Shown here: in pieces, positions 54,751-63,363 of the stretch
Layout of the letters: the number at the start of each line of letters is the position of its first letter
How positions within the stretch are numbered: the stretch's first letter is position 1
Assembly (NCBI RefSeq): GCF_000203975.2
Contig: NZ_AFCF02000001.1
Location: forward strand, 1,035,396 to 1,099,395
Direction of reading: 5' to 3'
Source of the DNA: Leisingera sp. ANG1
GTDB lineage: Bacteria > Pseudomonadota > Alphaproteobacteria > Rhodobacterales > Rhodobacteraceae
DNA: 64,000 nucleotides
Made by a program: the position numbers and the translations under genes
Notes under the pieces: model-generated
What the model saw: only the letters and a program-made list of their open reading frames with translations
Told to the model about the DNA's origin: nothing
Databases searched by the model: none

Positions 54751-56106
54751 TCAGGACGAGCGCACCGGGGTTTTCAAAGTTACCAACTCTTCCGACATTG
54801 TCGGGTGCACCGCAACCGTGCGGTCGAAATCTTCTTTGGTTGCACCCATTTTTACGGCGATTCCGGCCAGCTGGATCATCTCGCCCGCACCGGGTGCGAC
54901 GATATGGCAGCCCAGCACCTTGCGGGTGGCCTTTGAGACGATCAGTTTCATCAGCACCCGCTGCGCCCGGCCGGCAAAGGCCTGCTGCATCGGTTTGAAC
55001 GAGGTCGCATAAACCTCAACCGGCTCCTGCTCGCGCGCTTCTTCCTCGCTGAGGCCAATGGTGCCCATCTCCGGCTGGGTGAAGATCGCGGTCGGGATCA
55101 GCGCGTGGTCGGGGCTGGTCGGATTGCCCTTGAACACGGTCTCGACAAAGGCCATCGCCTCGCGGATCGCCACCGGCGTCAGCGCCACCCGGTCGGTCAC
55201 ATCGCCGATCGCATAGACCGACGGCACTGAGGTCTGGCTGTATTCATCGACGATGATCTCACCGTTGCGGCCGCGCTGCACGCCGATCTCTTCCAGGCCG
55301 AGGTTATCGGCATTGGGATGGCGGCCGGTGGCATACATCACCTTGTCGAACAGCCGCTCCTGGCCGTTGGTGGATTTCACGCGGATCTTGTCGCCTTCCT
55401 TGTGCATCTCCAGCACATTGGTGCCCAGATGCACGTCGATGCCGGCCTGGCACATCTCCTCGGAAATCAGCCCGCGCGCCTCGTCGTCGAAACCGCGCAG
55501 GATCTGCGCGCCGCGGTAGAATTGCGTGGTCTTGACGCCCAACCCGTTCATGATGCCCGCAAACTCGCTGGCGATATAGCCGCCGCCGACAATCAGCAGG
55601 CTTTCCGGCAGCTTGTCCAAATGGAACATCTCGTTCGAGGTGATCGCCAGTTCCGAGCCCGGGAACTCCGGCACCGTCGGCCAGCCGCCGGTGGCAATCA
55701 GGATGTGCTTGGCGGTCTTGCGGGTGCCGTCGGCCAGCTCCACCGTGTGGGCATCGGCCAGCTTGGCACGGCTGTCAAAGCTCTCGACGCCGTTGTTCTT
55801 CAGGATATTGCGGTAGATGCCTTCCAGCCGGTCCAGCTCGCCATGCAGCTTGCCCTTGAAGGCATCCCAGTCAAAGGCACCGGCCTTGATGTCCCAGCCA
55901 TAGGCCTGCGCGTCCTCGACCATGCTGGAGTATTCAGACGCGAACACCATCAGCTTCTTCGGCACGCAGCCGCGGATCACGCAGGTGCCGCCATAGCGGT
56001 CCTCTTCCGCCAGCGCCACCTTGGCGCCTTCCTGCGCCGCCACCCGTGCCGCCCGCACCCCGCCGGAGCCGCCGCCGATGACAAACAGATCGTAATCAAA
56101 GCTCAT
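54751..56106 (-). CDS. gor: Glutathione-disulfide reductase
   Basis: FAD enzyme that reduces glutathione disulfide with NADPH. The 451-residue protein has FVIGGGSGGVRAARVAAQEG (FAD site), the redox pair Cys42/Cys47 in YGGTCVIRGCVPKK, the NADPH-binding VGGGYIASEFAGIMNGLG, YAIGDVTDRVALTPVAIREA and the C-terminal catalytic His-Glu in VAVHPTMSEELVTL. CxxxxC with VIRGCVPKK is characteristic of glutathione reductases rather than lipoamide dehydrogenases. The start at 56106 (MSFDYDLFVIGGG) is family-typical; the frame is open to 56196. Confidence 0.95.
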   Translation of the reverse strand: MSFDYDLFVIGGGSGGVRAARVAAQEGAKVALAEEDRYGGTCVIRGCVPKKLMVFASEYSSMVEDAQAYGWDIKAGAFDWDAFKGKLHGELDRLEGIYRNILKNNGVESFDSRAKLADAHTVELADGTRKTAKHILIATGGWPTVPEFPGSELAITSNEMFHLDKLPESLLIVGGGYIASEFAGIMNGLGVKTTQFYRGAQILRGFDDEARGLISEEMCQAGIDVHLGTNVLEMHKEGDKIRVKSTNGQERLFDKVMYATGRHPNADNLGLEEIGVQRGRNGEIIVDEYSQTSVPSVYAIGDVTDRVALTPVAIREAMAFVETVFKGNPTSPDHALIPTAIFTQPEMGTIGLSEEEAREQEPVEVYATSFKPMQQAFAGRAQRVLMKLIVSKATRKVLGCHIVAPGAGEMIQLAGIAVKMGATKEDFDRTVAVHPTMSEELVTLKTPVRSS

Positions 56107-56437
56107 GAAGTTCCGCCCTTTGCATTTCTTGATCAGGTGTATCCCATAACGGACCACCAAACGCCATATGCCCAAGTGGGCGTTCCCGCGCCGCATTCAA
56201 CCTTTTGCATTGAATTTGCACAGGGTTGTGAGGCGGAATTCCGGTTTTCCGCCCCCCCATGGGCAGTGCATCCGAAGAAAACGGAATTCGGCGCGAATTC
56301 CGTCCTGAAATCCTGCGAGGATTTCAGACCCGTCTCCGCCGCCAGCTTTTAGAAGCCCTGCCCCCGGTTTCCGCGCCGGAAACCGGGCCGGATTCCTCGC
56401 AGGAATCCGGTTTGCAAAACGCGGAACGCAGCCGCAC
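56107..56437. other. 331-base gap between gor and rpiA, holding hairpin cluster 2
   Basis: No gene. Bases 56107-56220 are AT-richer and should contain the gor promoter. A small palindrome GCGGAA/TTCCGC occurs at 56233-56252. The rest is occupied by the hairpin modules at 56281-56410, described separately. Confidence 0.6.
56281..56410. repeat. Four 23-base 10-3-10 hairpin modules in two tandem pairs (module cluster 2)
   Basis: Module A 56281-56303, arms ACGGAATTCG/CGAATTCCGT, loop GCG. Module B 56305-56327, arms CTGAAATCCT/AGGATTTCAG, loop GCG. Module C 56364-56386, arms CCGGTTTCCG/CGGAAACCGG, loop CGC. Module D 56388-56410, arms CCGGATTCCT/AGGAATCCGG, loop CGC. Every arm is 10 bases and perfectly paired, every loop is three bases. 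A and B are one base apart, C and D are one base apart, and 36 bases separate the pairs. Loops GCG and CGC are complements, so the pairs appear in opposite orientation. The arms differ in sequence, so these are not plain copies. Confidence 0.85.
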
Positions 56438-57226
56438 TCAATCCATCAAATCGGTGAACAGGTTGTCGGTTTCGACAAAATCCAGCTTGTCCTTCTCGAC
56501 GGTGCCTTCGTTGATGTCGCGCACCTCAACACGGCCGTCGCCATAGCCGATCACCACCGTGTCGCAGATGTCAATGAACAGCCCGTTCTCGATCACCCCG
56601 GGGATCTGGTTCAAGACCAGCGCCAGCTGACGGGCATTGCCGATCCGTTTCAGATGCAGGTCCAGCAGGTAATTGCCCTCATCCGTCACAAATGGCGCCC
56701 CGCCGTTCATCCGCAGGGTGGAGCTGCGCCCCATCACATCCATCGACACCAGCGTCTCTTCGATCAGCGCCTGGCTGCTCTGCCAGCCGAACGGAAGCAC
56801 CTCCACCGGCAGCGGGAAGGCGCCCAGGGTCTCCACCATCTTGCTGGCATCGGCAATCACCACCATCTGGTCAGAGGCCGTGGCGACAATCTTCTCCTGC
56901 AGATGCGCGCCGCCGCCGCCCTTGATCAGGTTCAGGTCCGGATCAAACTCATCGGCGCCATCAATGGTCACATCCAGCCACTTGGCCTCATCCAAAGAGA
57001 CCACAGGGATGCCCACGTCCCGCGCCAGCGCCGCGGTGCGGCTGGAGGTCGGTACTGCGGTGATCCGCAAACCCTCCTTCTGCACCAGATCGCCCAGGCA
57101 GCGCACCAGCCAGGCCGCAGTTGACCCGGTGCCAAGCCCCACCCGCATACCATCTTCGACCATCTCTGCCGCCCGCTTGGCCGCAACGAATTTCGCCTTG
57201 TCGATGGGGGACAACTCTCCGGTCAT
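56438..57226 (-). CDS. rpiA: Ribose-5-phosphate isomerase A
   Basis: Interconverts ribose 5-phosphate and ribulose 5-phosphate in the pentose phosphate pathway. The 262-residue protein has the RpiA motifs GLGTGSTAAWLVRCLG (phosphate loop), TIDGADEFDPDLNLIKGGGG with catalytic Asp, AHLQEKIVATASDQMVVIAD and late GVIENGLFIDICDTVVIG. A C-terminal tail of about 30 residues (VRDINEGTVEKDKLDFVETD onward) extends beyond E. coli RpiA. Same strand as gor, separated by the hairpin cluster. Confidence 0.95.
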   Translation of the reverse strand: MTGELSPIDKAKFVAAKRAAEMVEDGMRVGLGTGSTAAWLVRCLGDLVQKEGLRITAVPTSSRTAALARDVGIPVVSLDEAKWLDVTIDGADEFDPDLNLIKGGGGAHLQEKIVATASDQMVVIADASKMVETLGAFPLPVEVLPFGWQSSQALIEETLVSMDVMGRSSTLRMNGGAPFVTDEGNYLLDLHLKRIGNARQLALVLNQIPGVIENGLFIDICDTVVIGYGDGRVEVRDINEGTVEKDKLDFVETDNLFTDLMD

Positions 57227-57379
57227 CGCAGATCTCCATGCAAACGCTTTCCCCGCCGTTATAGGCGGTTAGCCGCCTCCGCGCGAGGGGGCTTTTGCGC
57301 CCCGCCCGCCGCCCGGCTGGAAATCCCGCCCGTTCGCCCTAGTCCTCTTATGCGGGCGGATGCGGACGGAGGGACAGGA

Positions 57380-58156
57380 ATGCTGCAATTCGACGAGGAA
57401 ACCACCCGCGTGCTGGAGGATGCCTACCAGGGTGCCGACATTTCCCGGCGGCGGCGCGCCAGCTTCGACGCGCTGGCACCGGCACCGGGCGACCGCATCC
57501 TGGACCTCGGCTGCGGCAACGGGCTGCTGACAGAGGAACTCGCCCGCGCGGTCGGCCCCGCGGGCCATGTGACCGGGCTGGACGCCAGCCCCGACATGCT
57601 CGCCGCCGCCCGCCAGCGATTGCAGGAACGGGAAAACACCACCCTCACCGAAAGCGATGCCGCGACCCTGCCGTTTGAGCCGGAAAGCTTTGACAAGGCG
57701 GTCTCGGTGCAGGTGTTCGAATACATCACCAGCCGCCGCCCGGTGCTGCGCGCGGTGCACCATGTGCTGAAACCGAACGGCCGCCTGGTGATCGGCGACA
57801 TCCACTTTGACACCTTCGCCTGGCACAGCGACAACCGCGCCCGGATGCAGCGGTTCCTGGATATCTGGGACAACCATCTGGCCGACCGCACCGTGCCCGC
57901 CCGACTGCCGGAAGAACTGCGCGACAGCGGCTTCACGCTCGAAACGATGCACCCCGTGACCATCTGCGACACCAGCCTGCGCCCGGACGGCTTGGCCGCC
58001 ATGATGATCCGCCTGATCCGCGCCTATGCCGTTCAGACTGAAGCCACCGATGAGGACGACGCCGCCGCCTGGGCCCAGGAACAGGAGGAACTGGCGGCGG
58101 AGGGGCGGTTCTTCTTCTCGCTCACCCATTTCGTCTGCACCGCCCGGCGGATCTGA
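57380..58156 (+). CDS. Class I SAM-dependent methyltransferase
   Basis: Methyltransferase of 258 residues; substrate unknown. Motif I reads DRILDLGCGNGLLTEELARA, followed by VTGLDASPDMLAAARQRL, SDAATLPFEPESFDKAVSVQ (acidic/aromatic loop) and VLKPNGRLVIGDIHFDTFAW. It resembles the methyltransferase-11/UbiE-like group acting on small molecules. The ATG at 57380 (MLQFDEETTRVLED) has GGAGGGACAGGA upstream and is preferred to 57350. Divergent from rpiA. Confidence 0.88.
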   Translation: MLQFDEETTRVLEDAYQGADISRRRRASFDALAPAPGDRILDLGCGNGLLTEELARAVGPAGHVTGLDASPDMLAAARQRLQERENTTLTESDAATLPFEPESFDKAVSVQVFEYITSRRPVLRAVHHVLKPNGRLVIGDIHFDTFAWHSDNRARMQRFLDIWDNHLADRTVPARLPEELRDSGFTLETMHPVTICDTSLRPDGLAAMMIRLIRAYAVQTEATDEDDAAAWAQEQEELAAEGRFFFSLTHFVCTARRI

Positions 58157-58277
58157 ACGGGCAGCTGTCCTCCGCGCAAGGGGCAGGAACTCCTGTCTCG
58201 AACCGGCTGTTTTGTGCGGCAATTCAGAACGCACGCTGAGCGGACGAAGCGGACTTTCAAGTTACTGAACCTTACAG

Positions 58278-59159
58278 TTAAACAGAGCGCAAAGAAGCAT
58301 TCCCCAGAATGAACTCTAACATCGCATCAGCCAACAGGTCTGGCCTTTGAACAGGGCCGCCATGACTTACGCCCGGTACTTTTCTTAGTATTGCGTTGTC
58401 GATGCTGTTGCTCGTGTGCTCAGCCATTAAACGGTACTGATCAAGTGAGTTTTCTCCGTACAAGATTAAGGTCGGGCATTTAATTTGAGCAAATTCCTCA
58501 GGTGACAGTGGTTTGGCAGGCTCTGCATTAAGATCAGGCATCATCGTATGGCAATTTTCCAAATGAACCTTTTGAAAGTCTGGATGCAACTCAAGAAAAC
58601 CACCTGCTGGCATGCTATAGACAGCCTCAAGACCTACCCGCATACCTGTCTCAAGATCGCCCTTCTCCGCCAATTCATAGGCTGGCTCTAATCGGTCCCA
58701 CGCAATTTCGCGAGCATGCGTTAGTGGGCCATTTTCTTTTGGCGGTTCGCACTCAAACGATGGCTCAAAGATACTTAGCGAAAGCACTTGTTTGGGTATT
58801 GTCGCCGCCGTGCGTAACAGAATTCCGCCTGCATAAGACCACCCAGCGAGATGGACCGGCTCCTCCAATTTTTCCAATATGTCGATCAGGTCTTCTGTAT
58901 GGACACGGCGCGCGAAAGGTTTGTCGTTTGGCCAGTGCCAGTCCCCAAAATGCCGCTGAGTGTAAGCCATGAACTTAGCTCGGCGGGAAACGGGTTTCCA
59001 AAGACCGCACCAGATACGATGATCGGCCCATGCTCCATGAACAAACAGAACAGGTGATCCGCTTCCTTCAACTACCATCGGGAAACTGATTTCTTTGACT
59101 GCAAATGCCAACGGGGCTGGCATCCCGGCCAAATCGATTTCGCTCAATTCTCGGCTCAT
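58278..59159 (-). CDS. Alpha/beta-fold hydrolase, compositionally foreign
   Basis: Serine hydrolase of 293 residues. Features: FVHGAWADHRIW (oxyanion loop, HGxW), nucleophile elbow AGWSYAGGILL (Gly-x-Ser-x-Gly), acid near YGENSLDQYRL and catalytic His in VSHGGPVQRPDLL. No signal peptide. The gene is clearly AT-richer than its neighbours: 58501-58560 has 29 G+C of 60, against about two-thirds G+C in nearby genes, and it uses codons such as AAA, TTT and ATT freely. That suggests recent horizontal arrival. Substrate unknown. Confidence 0.85.
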   Translation of the reverse strand: MSRELSEIDLAGMPAPLAFAVKEISFPMVVEGSGSPVLFVHGAWADHRIWCGLWKPVSRRAKFMAYTQRHFGDWHWPNDKPFARRVHTEDLIDILEKLEEPVHLAGWSYAGGILLRTAATIPKQVLSLSIFEPSFECEPPKENGPLTHAREIAWDRLEPAYELAEKGDLETGMRVGLEAVYSMPAGGFLELHPDFQKVHLENCHTMMPDLNAEPAKPLSPEEFAQIKCPTLILYGENSLDQYRLMAEHTSNSIDNAILRKVPGVSHGGPVQRPDLLADAMLEFILGNASLRSV

Positions 59160-59385
59160 TACAGCGAGACTAAATCAAGCAGCATTTTGAGGCAATTTGA
59201 ACTTGGCGGGCAATCACAACGCGCGCCCCTTCGGCGTCCGCTTCGGGCTCAAAACAGAGCTGCGCAACGCATGACCCGCTCGGCGTCCTTCCGCCGCTTC
59301 GGGGCCTCTTGACCAAACATATATCACAAAGGCGGGTTTCCTATTGGAAACGCCGGAAACGGACACATATTCTGCCGGTCCGAGT

Positions 59386-59391
59386 TATAAT
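59386..59391 (+). promoter_or_regulatory. TATAAT box directly before the GST start
   Basis: A perfect TATAAT lies eight bases before the ATG of the gene at 59400, with no ribosome binding site between them. A transcript starting about seven bases after it would begin at or next to the ATG. No strong -35 hexamer is seen. Confidence 0.45.
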
Positions 59392-59399
59392 GTTGCGCT

Positions 59400-60107
59400 A
59401 TGAAACCCGAATACCGCCTGCACTACGCCCCTGACAACGCCTCACTGGTCATCCGGCTGGTGCTGGAGGAGCTTGGCCTGCCCTATGAAACGGTCCTGGT
59501 CGACCGCCGGGCAGAGGCGCAGAACAGCCCCGAATACCGGGCGCTGAACCCGGGCGGTCTGATCCCGGTGCTGGAAACCCCGGACGGGCCGCTGTTTGAA
59601 ACCGCCGCGATCCTGCTGTGGCTCTCCGAGCGCCACGCCGCGATGGCACCGCAGCCCGGCAGCGCGGAGCGCGCCGCGCTCCTGAAATGGCTGTTTTTCG
59701 CCTCCAACACCCTGCACGCCGACCTGCGGATGCTGTTCTACCCGGACAAATACATCGGCGATGCCGAGGCAGATCAGCAGCAGCTGCAAAAGGTCCTGCG
59801 CCAGCGCCTGCATGTGCATCTGACCAGCCTCAACCAGGCCGCCGCAGACCGCCCTTCCTGGCTCGGCGCGCCGCAGCCGTCGGTGCTGGACTATTACCTT
59901 GCCTGCCAGATCCGCTGGATGGCGCTTTATCCTGCGCAGGCCGACAAAACCTGGTTCACCCTGGCCCATTACCCCAGCCTGCAGCAGATCTGCGCCGCGC
60001 TGGAGCACCGCCCCGCCGTTACCGTGGCACGCGAGGCCGAGGGCCTCGGCGCCACCCCGTTCACATCCCCGGCCTACGCCAATCCCCCAGAAGGATCAGC
60101 CACCTAA
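59400..60107 (+). CDS. Glutathione S-transferase family protein
   Basis: GST of 235 residues. The N-terminal thioredoxin fold has YRLHYAPDNASLVIRLVLEE, NPGGLIPVLETPDG and LFETAAILLWLSERH (the ETAAI glutathione motif). Ser residues near the N-terminus are the likely catalytic hydroxyls; there is no Cys there. The C-terminal helical domain runs from about residue 90. Its stop overlaps the sdaA start (TAATG at 60105-60109), so the two are probably co-translated, an unusual partnership. The start has no ribosome binding site and lies eight bases after a TATAAT. Confidence 0.87.
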   Translation: MKPEYRLHYAPDNASLVIRLVLEELGLPYETVLVDRRAEAQNSPEYRALNPGGLIPVLETPDGPLFETAAILLWLSERHAAMAPQPGSAERAALLKWLFFASNTLHADLRMLFYPDKYIGDAEADQQQLQKVLRQRLHVHLTSLNQAAADRPSWLGAPQPSVLDYYLACQIRWMALYPAQADKTWFTLAHYPSLQQICAALEHRPAVTVAREAEGLGATPFTSPAYANPPEGSAT

Positions 60108-61480
60108 TGTTCCTCTCCGTTTTCGACATGTTCAAAGTGGGCATCGGCCCGTCGTCCTCCCACACCATGGGTCCGATGGTCGCCGCCGCGCGCTTCCTCG
60201 ACATGATGCGCGCCTCGCCGTTCGAATTCCACGGCCTGCGCGCCTCGCTGCACGGCTCGCTTGCCTTCACCGGCGTCGGCCACGCCACCGACCGCGCCAC
60301 CATCCTCGGCCTCGGCGGCTTTGTCGCCCATGACTACGACGACGCCAAGGCCGAGGCCTTCCTGGCGGAGCTGGACAAGACCCATACCATGCACCCCGAG
60401 GGGCTGGGAGAACTGCACTTCGACCCCAAGGCGGACATGATCTTTGACTATGATCACGCGCTGCCGGGCCACGCCAACGGCATGATCCTGATGGCAACGG
60501 ATGCCCAGGGCGACGTGATCCTGAAACAGGTGTTCTACTCGATCGGCGGCGGCTTTGTCGTCACCGAGGAGGAACTGGCCGCGGGCAAGGCCACCGACGA
60601 AGGCGACCCGGTCCCCTTCCCGTTCAAATCCGCGGCAGAGATGCTGGAGATGGCCAAGGCCAGCGGCAAGTCGATTGCCGAGATGAAGCGCGCCAACGAG
60701 ATCTCCCGCGGCTGCTCCGACAGCCTCGCCAAGGGCACCGCCCGCATCTGGCAGGTGATGAACGACTGCATCAACCGCGGGCTGGAGCGCGACGGCATCC
60801 TGCCCGGCGGCCTCAAGGTCCGCCGCCGTGCCAAGGGCATCTATGACGCACTGATGGCCGAACGCGGCATGAACCTGACCGCGCCGCACACCATCAACGA
60901 CTGGATGAGCGTCTATGCGATGGCGGTGAACGAGGAAAACGCGGCTGGCGGCCAGGTTGTGACCGCGCCGACCAACGGCGCCGCAGGCACCCTGCCGGCG
61001 GTGATCCGCTACTATCTCGACCATGTGCCGGGCGCGTCCGAAGCCCATGTCGAGGATTTCCTGCTGACCGCCGCCGCGATTGCCGGCCTGGTGAAATACA
61101 ACGCGTCGATCTCCGGCGCCGAGGCAGGCTGCCAGGCTGAGGTCGGCTCCGCGTCGGCAATGTCCGCCGCCGGCCTCTGCGCCGTCATGGGCGGCACCCC
61201 CGAACAGGTGGAAAACGCCGCCGAGATCGCACTGGAGCATCATCTGGGCATGACCTGCGACCCGGTGAAGGGCCTGGTGCAGGTCCCCTGCATCGAGCGC
61301 AACGGGTTGGCGGCAATCAAGGCGGTCTCCGCCGCCTCCCTCGCCCTGCGCGGCGACGGCCAGCACTTCGTGCCGCTGGACGCCTGCATTGAGACCATGC
61401 GCCAAACCGGCGCCGACATGCACGACAAGTACAAGGAAACCTCGCTCGGCGGCCTCGCGGTCAACGTGCCGAACTGCTGA
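60107..61480 (+). CDS. sdaA: L-serine dehydratase (single-chain, Fe-S type)
   Basis: Deaminates L-serine to pyruvate with a [4Fe-4S] cluster. The 457-residue protein starts [20 protein letters not shown], the hallmark of the family, with [20 protein letters not shown] in the N-domain, [19 protein letters not shown] and [20 protein letters not shown] in the C-domain, and [16 protein letters not shown] carrying cluster-type cysteines. Length matches the single-chain form. Translation is coupled to the upstream GST by the TAATG overlap. Confidence 0.95.
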   Translation: MFLSVFDMFKVGIGPSSSHTMGPMVAAARFLDMMRASPFEFHGLRASLHGSLAFTGVGHATDRATILGLGGFVAHDYDDAKAEAFLAELDKTHTMHPEGLGELHFDPKADMIFDYDHALPGHANGMILMATDAQGDVILKQVFYSIGGGFVVTEEELAAGKATDEGDPVPFPFKSAAEMLEMAKASGKSIAEMKRANEISRGCSDSLAKGTARIWQVMNDCINRGLERDGILPGGLKVRRRAKGIYDALMAERGMNLTAPHTINDWMSVYAMAVNEENAAGGQVVTAPTNGAAGTLPAVIRYYLDHVPGASEAHVEDFLLTAAAIAGLVKYNASISGAEAGCQAEVGSASAMSAAGLCAVMGGTPEQVENAAEIALEHHLGMTCDPVKGLVQVPCIERNGLAAIKAVSAASLALRGDGQHFVPLDACIETMRQTGADMHDKYKETSLGGLAVNVPNC

Positions 61481-61586
61481 GTTTCATGTCTCAGTCTGCC
61501 GCTGCCGGAGCAACCAAACACAGGTTAGCGCCCGGCACCGAGGGTGGGCGTTTCGCGCCCGCCCTGGGGGCGGGGACGGGCGCGAA

Positions 61587-61606
61587 CCGGGCCGCAAGCG
61601 GCCCGG
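61587..61606. other. GC-rich hairpin after sdaA
   Basis: CCGGGCCGC (61587-61595) pairs perfectly with GCGGCCCGG (61598-61606) around AA. It lies about 105 bases past the sdaA stop and lacks a T tract. The 199-base gap around it contains no gene. Confidence 0.5.
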
Positions 61607-61679
61607 GGTCTATCTCCGCAATCCGTCCCGCCTTCAACCGCACCTTGTAAGTTTCCCCCACCCCGCCTAGCCTGCCGCC

Positions 61680-62594
61680 ATGACACAGGACCGGCCCCTC
61701 CTCGGCATCGCCCTGATGCTGGGCTTCTGCATGGTGATCCCGCTGGGCGACGCCATCGCAAAGCTTTTGACCAACCGGGTGCCGGTTGCCCAGATCGTCT
61801 TCATCCGCTTTGCCGCCCAGGCCGCGATCCTGCTGCCGCTGGCCCTGGCCCTGCGGCTGCCGCTCAGCCTGTCGCGCCGGGTGGCACCGCTCTTGTTCCT
61901 GCGCACGCTGTTGCAGATGGGCGGCATCGGCGCGATGTTCACCGCCTTCCGCTACCTGCCCTTGGCCGACGCGGTGGCCATAGCCTTCGTGATGCCCTTC
62001 CTGATGCTGCTGCTGGGCAAATACGTCCTGCACGAACAGGTTGGCCTGCGCCGCCTCGGCGCCTGCGTCGTCGGCTTTGCTGGCACATTGCTGGTCATTC
62101 AGCCCAGCTTTGCCGCCGTCGGCTGGAACGCACTCTGGCCGCTGCTGGTTGCGGTGATCTTTGCCTTGTTCATGCTGATCACCCGCAAAATCGCCAAGGA
62201 AACCGATCCCATCGCGGTTCAGGCCGTGGCGGGCGTCATGGGCACCGCGCTGCTGGCACCGGTGTTCCTGATCGGCGACGCGGCCGGTATCACCGCGCTA
62301 TCCACCGCCCTGCCGCCGCAGGACACCTGGACCCTGCTGGCCGCAGCCGGCGCGCTCGGCACCATTGCGCATCTGATGATGACCTGGAGCCTGCGCTTTG
62401 CCCCCACCTCCACCCTTGCCTCGATGCAATACCTGGAGATCCCGGTGGCGGTGTTCTTCGGCTGGCTGATCTTCGCAGAGCTTCCGAACACGCTCGCCGC
62501 CTTCGGCATCCTCCTGACCATCAGCGCAGGGCTTTACGCGGTGATGCGCGAGCGCAAGGCGTCAGAAACCGAAGAGCGCATCAACCCCGCCTAG
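61680..62594 (+). CDS. EamA/DMT-family permease
   Basis: Inner-membrane transporter of 304 residues with about ten helices in two EamA repeats. Features include VPVAQIVFIRFAAQAAILLP in the first half with the conserved Arg, YLPLADAVAIAFVMPFLMLL, and in the second half FAPTSTLASMQYLEIPVAVF followed by GWLIFAELPNTLAAFG. Substrate unknown. Its stop overlaps the thiamine pyrophosphokinase stop by four bases on the opposite strand. Confidence 0.9.
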   Translation: MTQDRPLLGIALMLGFCMVIPLGDAIAKLLTNRVPVAQIVFIRFAAQAAILLPLALALRLPLSLSRRVAPLLFLRTLLQMGGIGAMFTAFRYLPLADAVAIAFVMPFLMLLLGKYVLHEQVGLRRLGACVVGFAGTLLVIQPSFAAVGWNALWPLLVAVIFALFMLITRKIAKETDPIAVQAVAGVMGTALLAPVFLIGDAAGITALSTALPPQDTWTLLAAAGALGTIAHLMMTWSLRFAPTSTLASMQYLEIPVAVFFGWLIFAELPNTLAAFGILLTISAGLYAVMRERKASETEERINPA

Positions 62595-63256
62595 CGGTCC
62601 AGCCGGACCGCCCCCAGCACATCCGCCAGCAACCGCCGCGGCACAATCGCCAGCAGCCCCGGCCCCTTCGCCTCCAGCCGCACCGGACCCGTCGCCCGGT
62701 TCGAGGTGCCGATCCGCCCCATCGGCGACATCGTCAGCCCGTCAATGGGCCACTCCAGCCCCTCGGAGTGCCCCTGCACCTCCTGCATCGGAAACAGCGA
62801 AATCACCTCACCCGCCTCCGCGGGCAGTTCCACCGCCCGGGTCAGGTGAAAGATCACCTCCGTCTCCCCCACCAGCACAACCGGCACGTCATGCCCCTGC
62901 ACCAGGGTGCTGAACGCCGCCAGCTGGTGATCCACCCGCGCGCCCAGGAACCCCACCGCCAGCACCGCCGGCGCCGCTATCATCCTCAGCGCCTTGTCAA
63001 AATCGGTGCTGTCCTGCTCCGCCACCGGGTGCAGGCTGTCCGGCGGCAGCTGCCCCCGCACGTCATCGCTCAGCGAGTCAAAGTCCCCGATCACCGCCCG
63101 TGGCACCTGCCCCGCCGCCAGCGCCGCCGCAGCGCCGCCATCCGCCGCAACCAGCACCGGCGCCAGCGCCAGCGCCGCCTCCAGATCGCCAGAGGCCACT
63201 TCCCCGCCGCCTACCAGCGTGATTGGTTCCGGAACGTCTACAATCTTAGTATTCAT
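62591..63256 (-). CDS. Thiamine pyrophosphokinase
   Basis: Makes thiamine diphosphate from thiamine and ATP. The 221-residue protein has the family motifs VAADGGAAAALAAGQVP, VIGDFDSLSDDVRGQL, EQDSTDFDKALRMI and VGFLGARVDHQLAAF, then the C-terminal beta domain with VISLFPM and GLEWPIDG. Length is normal. No thiamine riboswitch precedes it. Divergent from the acidic protein gene at 63364. Confidence 0.92.
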   Translation of the reverse strand: MNTKIVDVPEPITLVGGGEVASGDLEAALALAPVLVAADGGAAAALAAGQVPRAVIGDFDSLSDDVRGQLPPDSLHPVAEQDSTDFDKALRMIAAPAVLAVGFLGARVDHQLAAFSTLVQGHDVPVVLVGETEVIFHLTRAVELPAEAGEVISLFPMQEVQGHSEGLEWPIDGLTMSPMGRIGTSNRATGPVRLEAKGPGLLAIVPRRLLADVLGAVRLDR

Positions 63257-63363
63257 GCGGTGAATTCCCGCCTATTTTGGAAACAAGACACATTGTGAAC
63301 ACAAAATGATACGATCAATTGCACGGATTCGAGCAAAATTGGTCCTTCCAGCCTTTATGGTGA

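Noticed and set aside
56281..56410. The hairpin cluster as a CRISPR array
   Set aside because: No repeated direct sequence with unique spacers; units are palindromes with different arms, spaced one base apart, and no cas gene is present.
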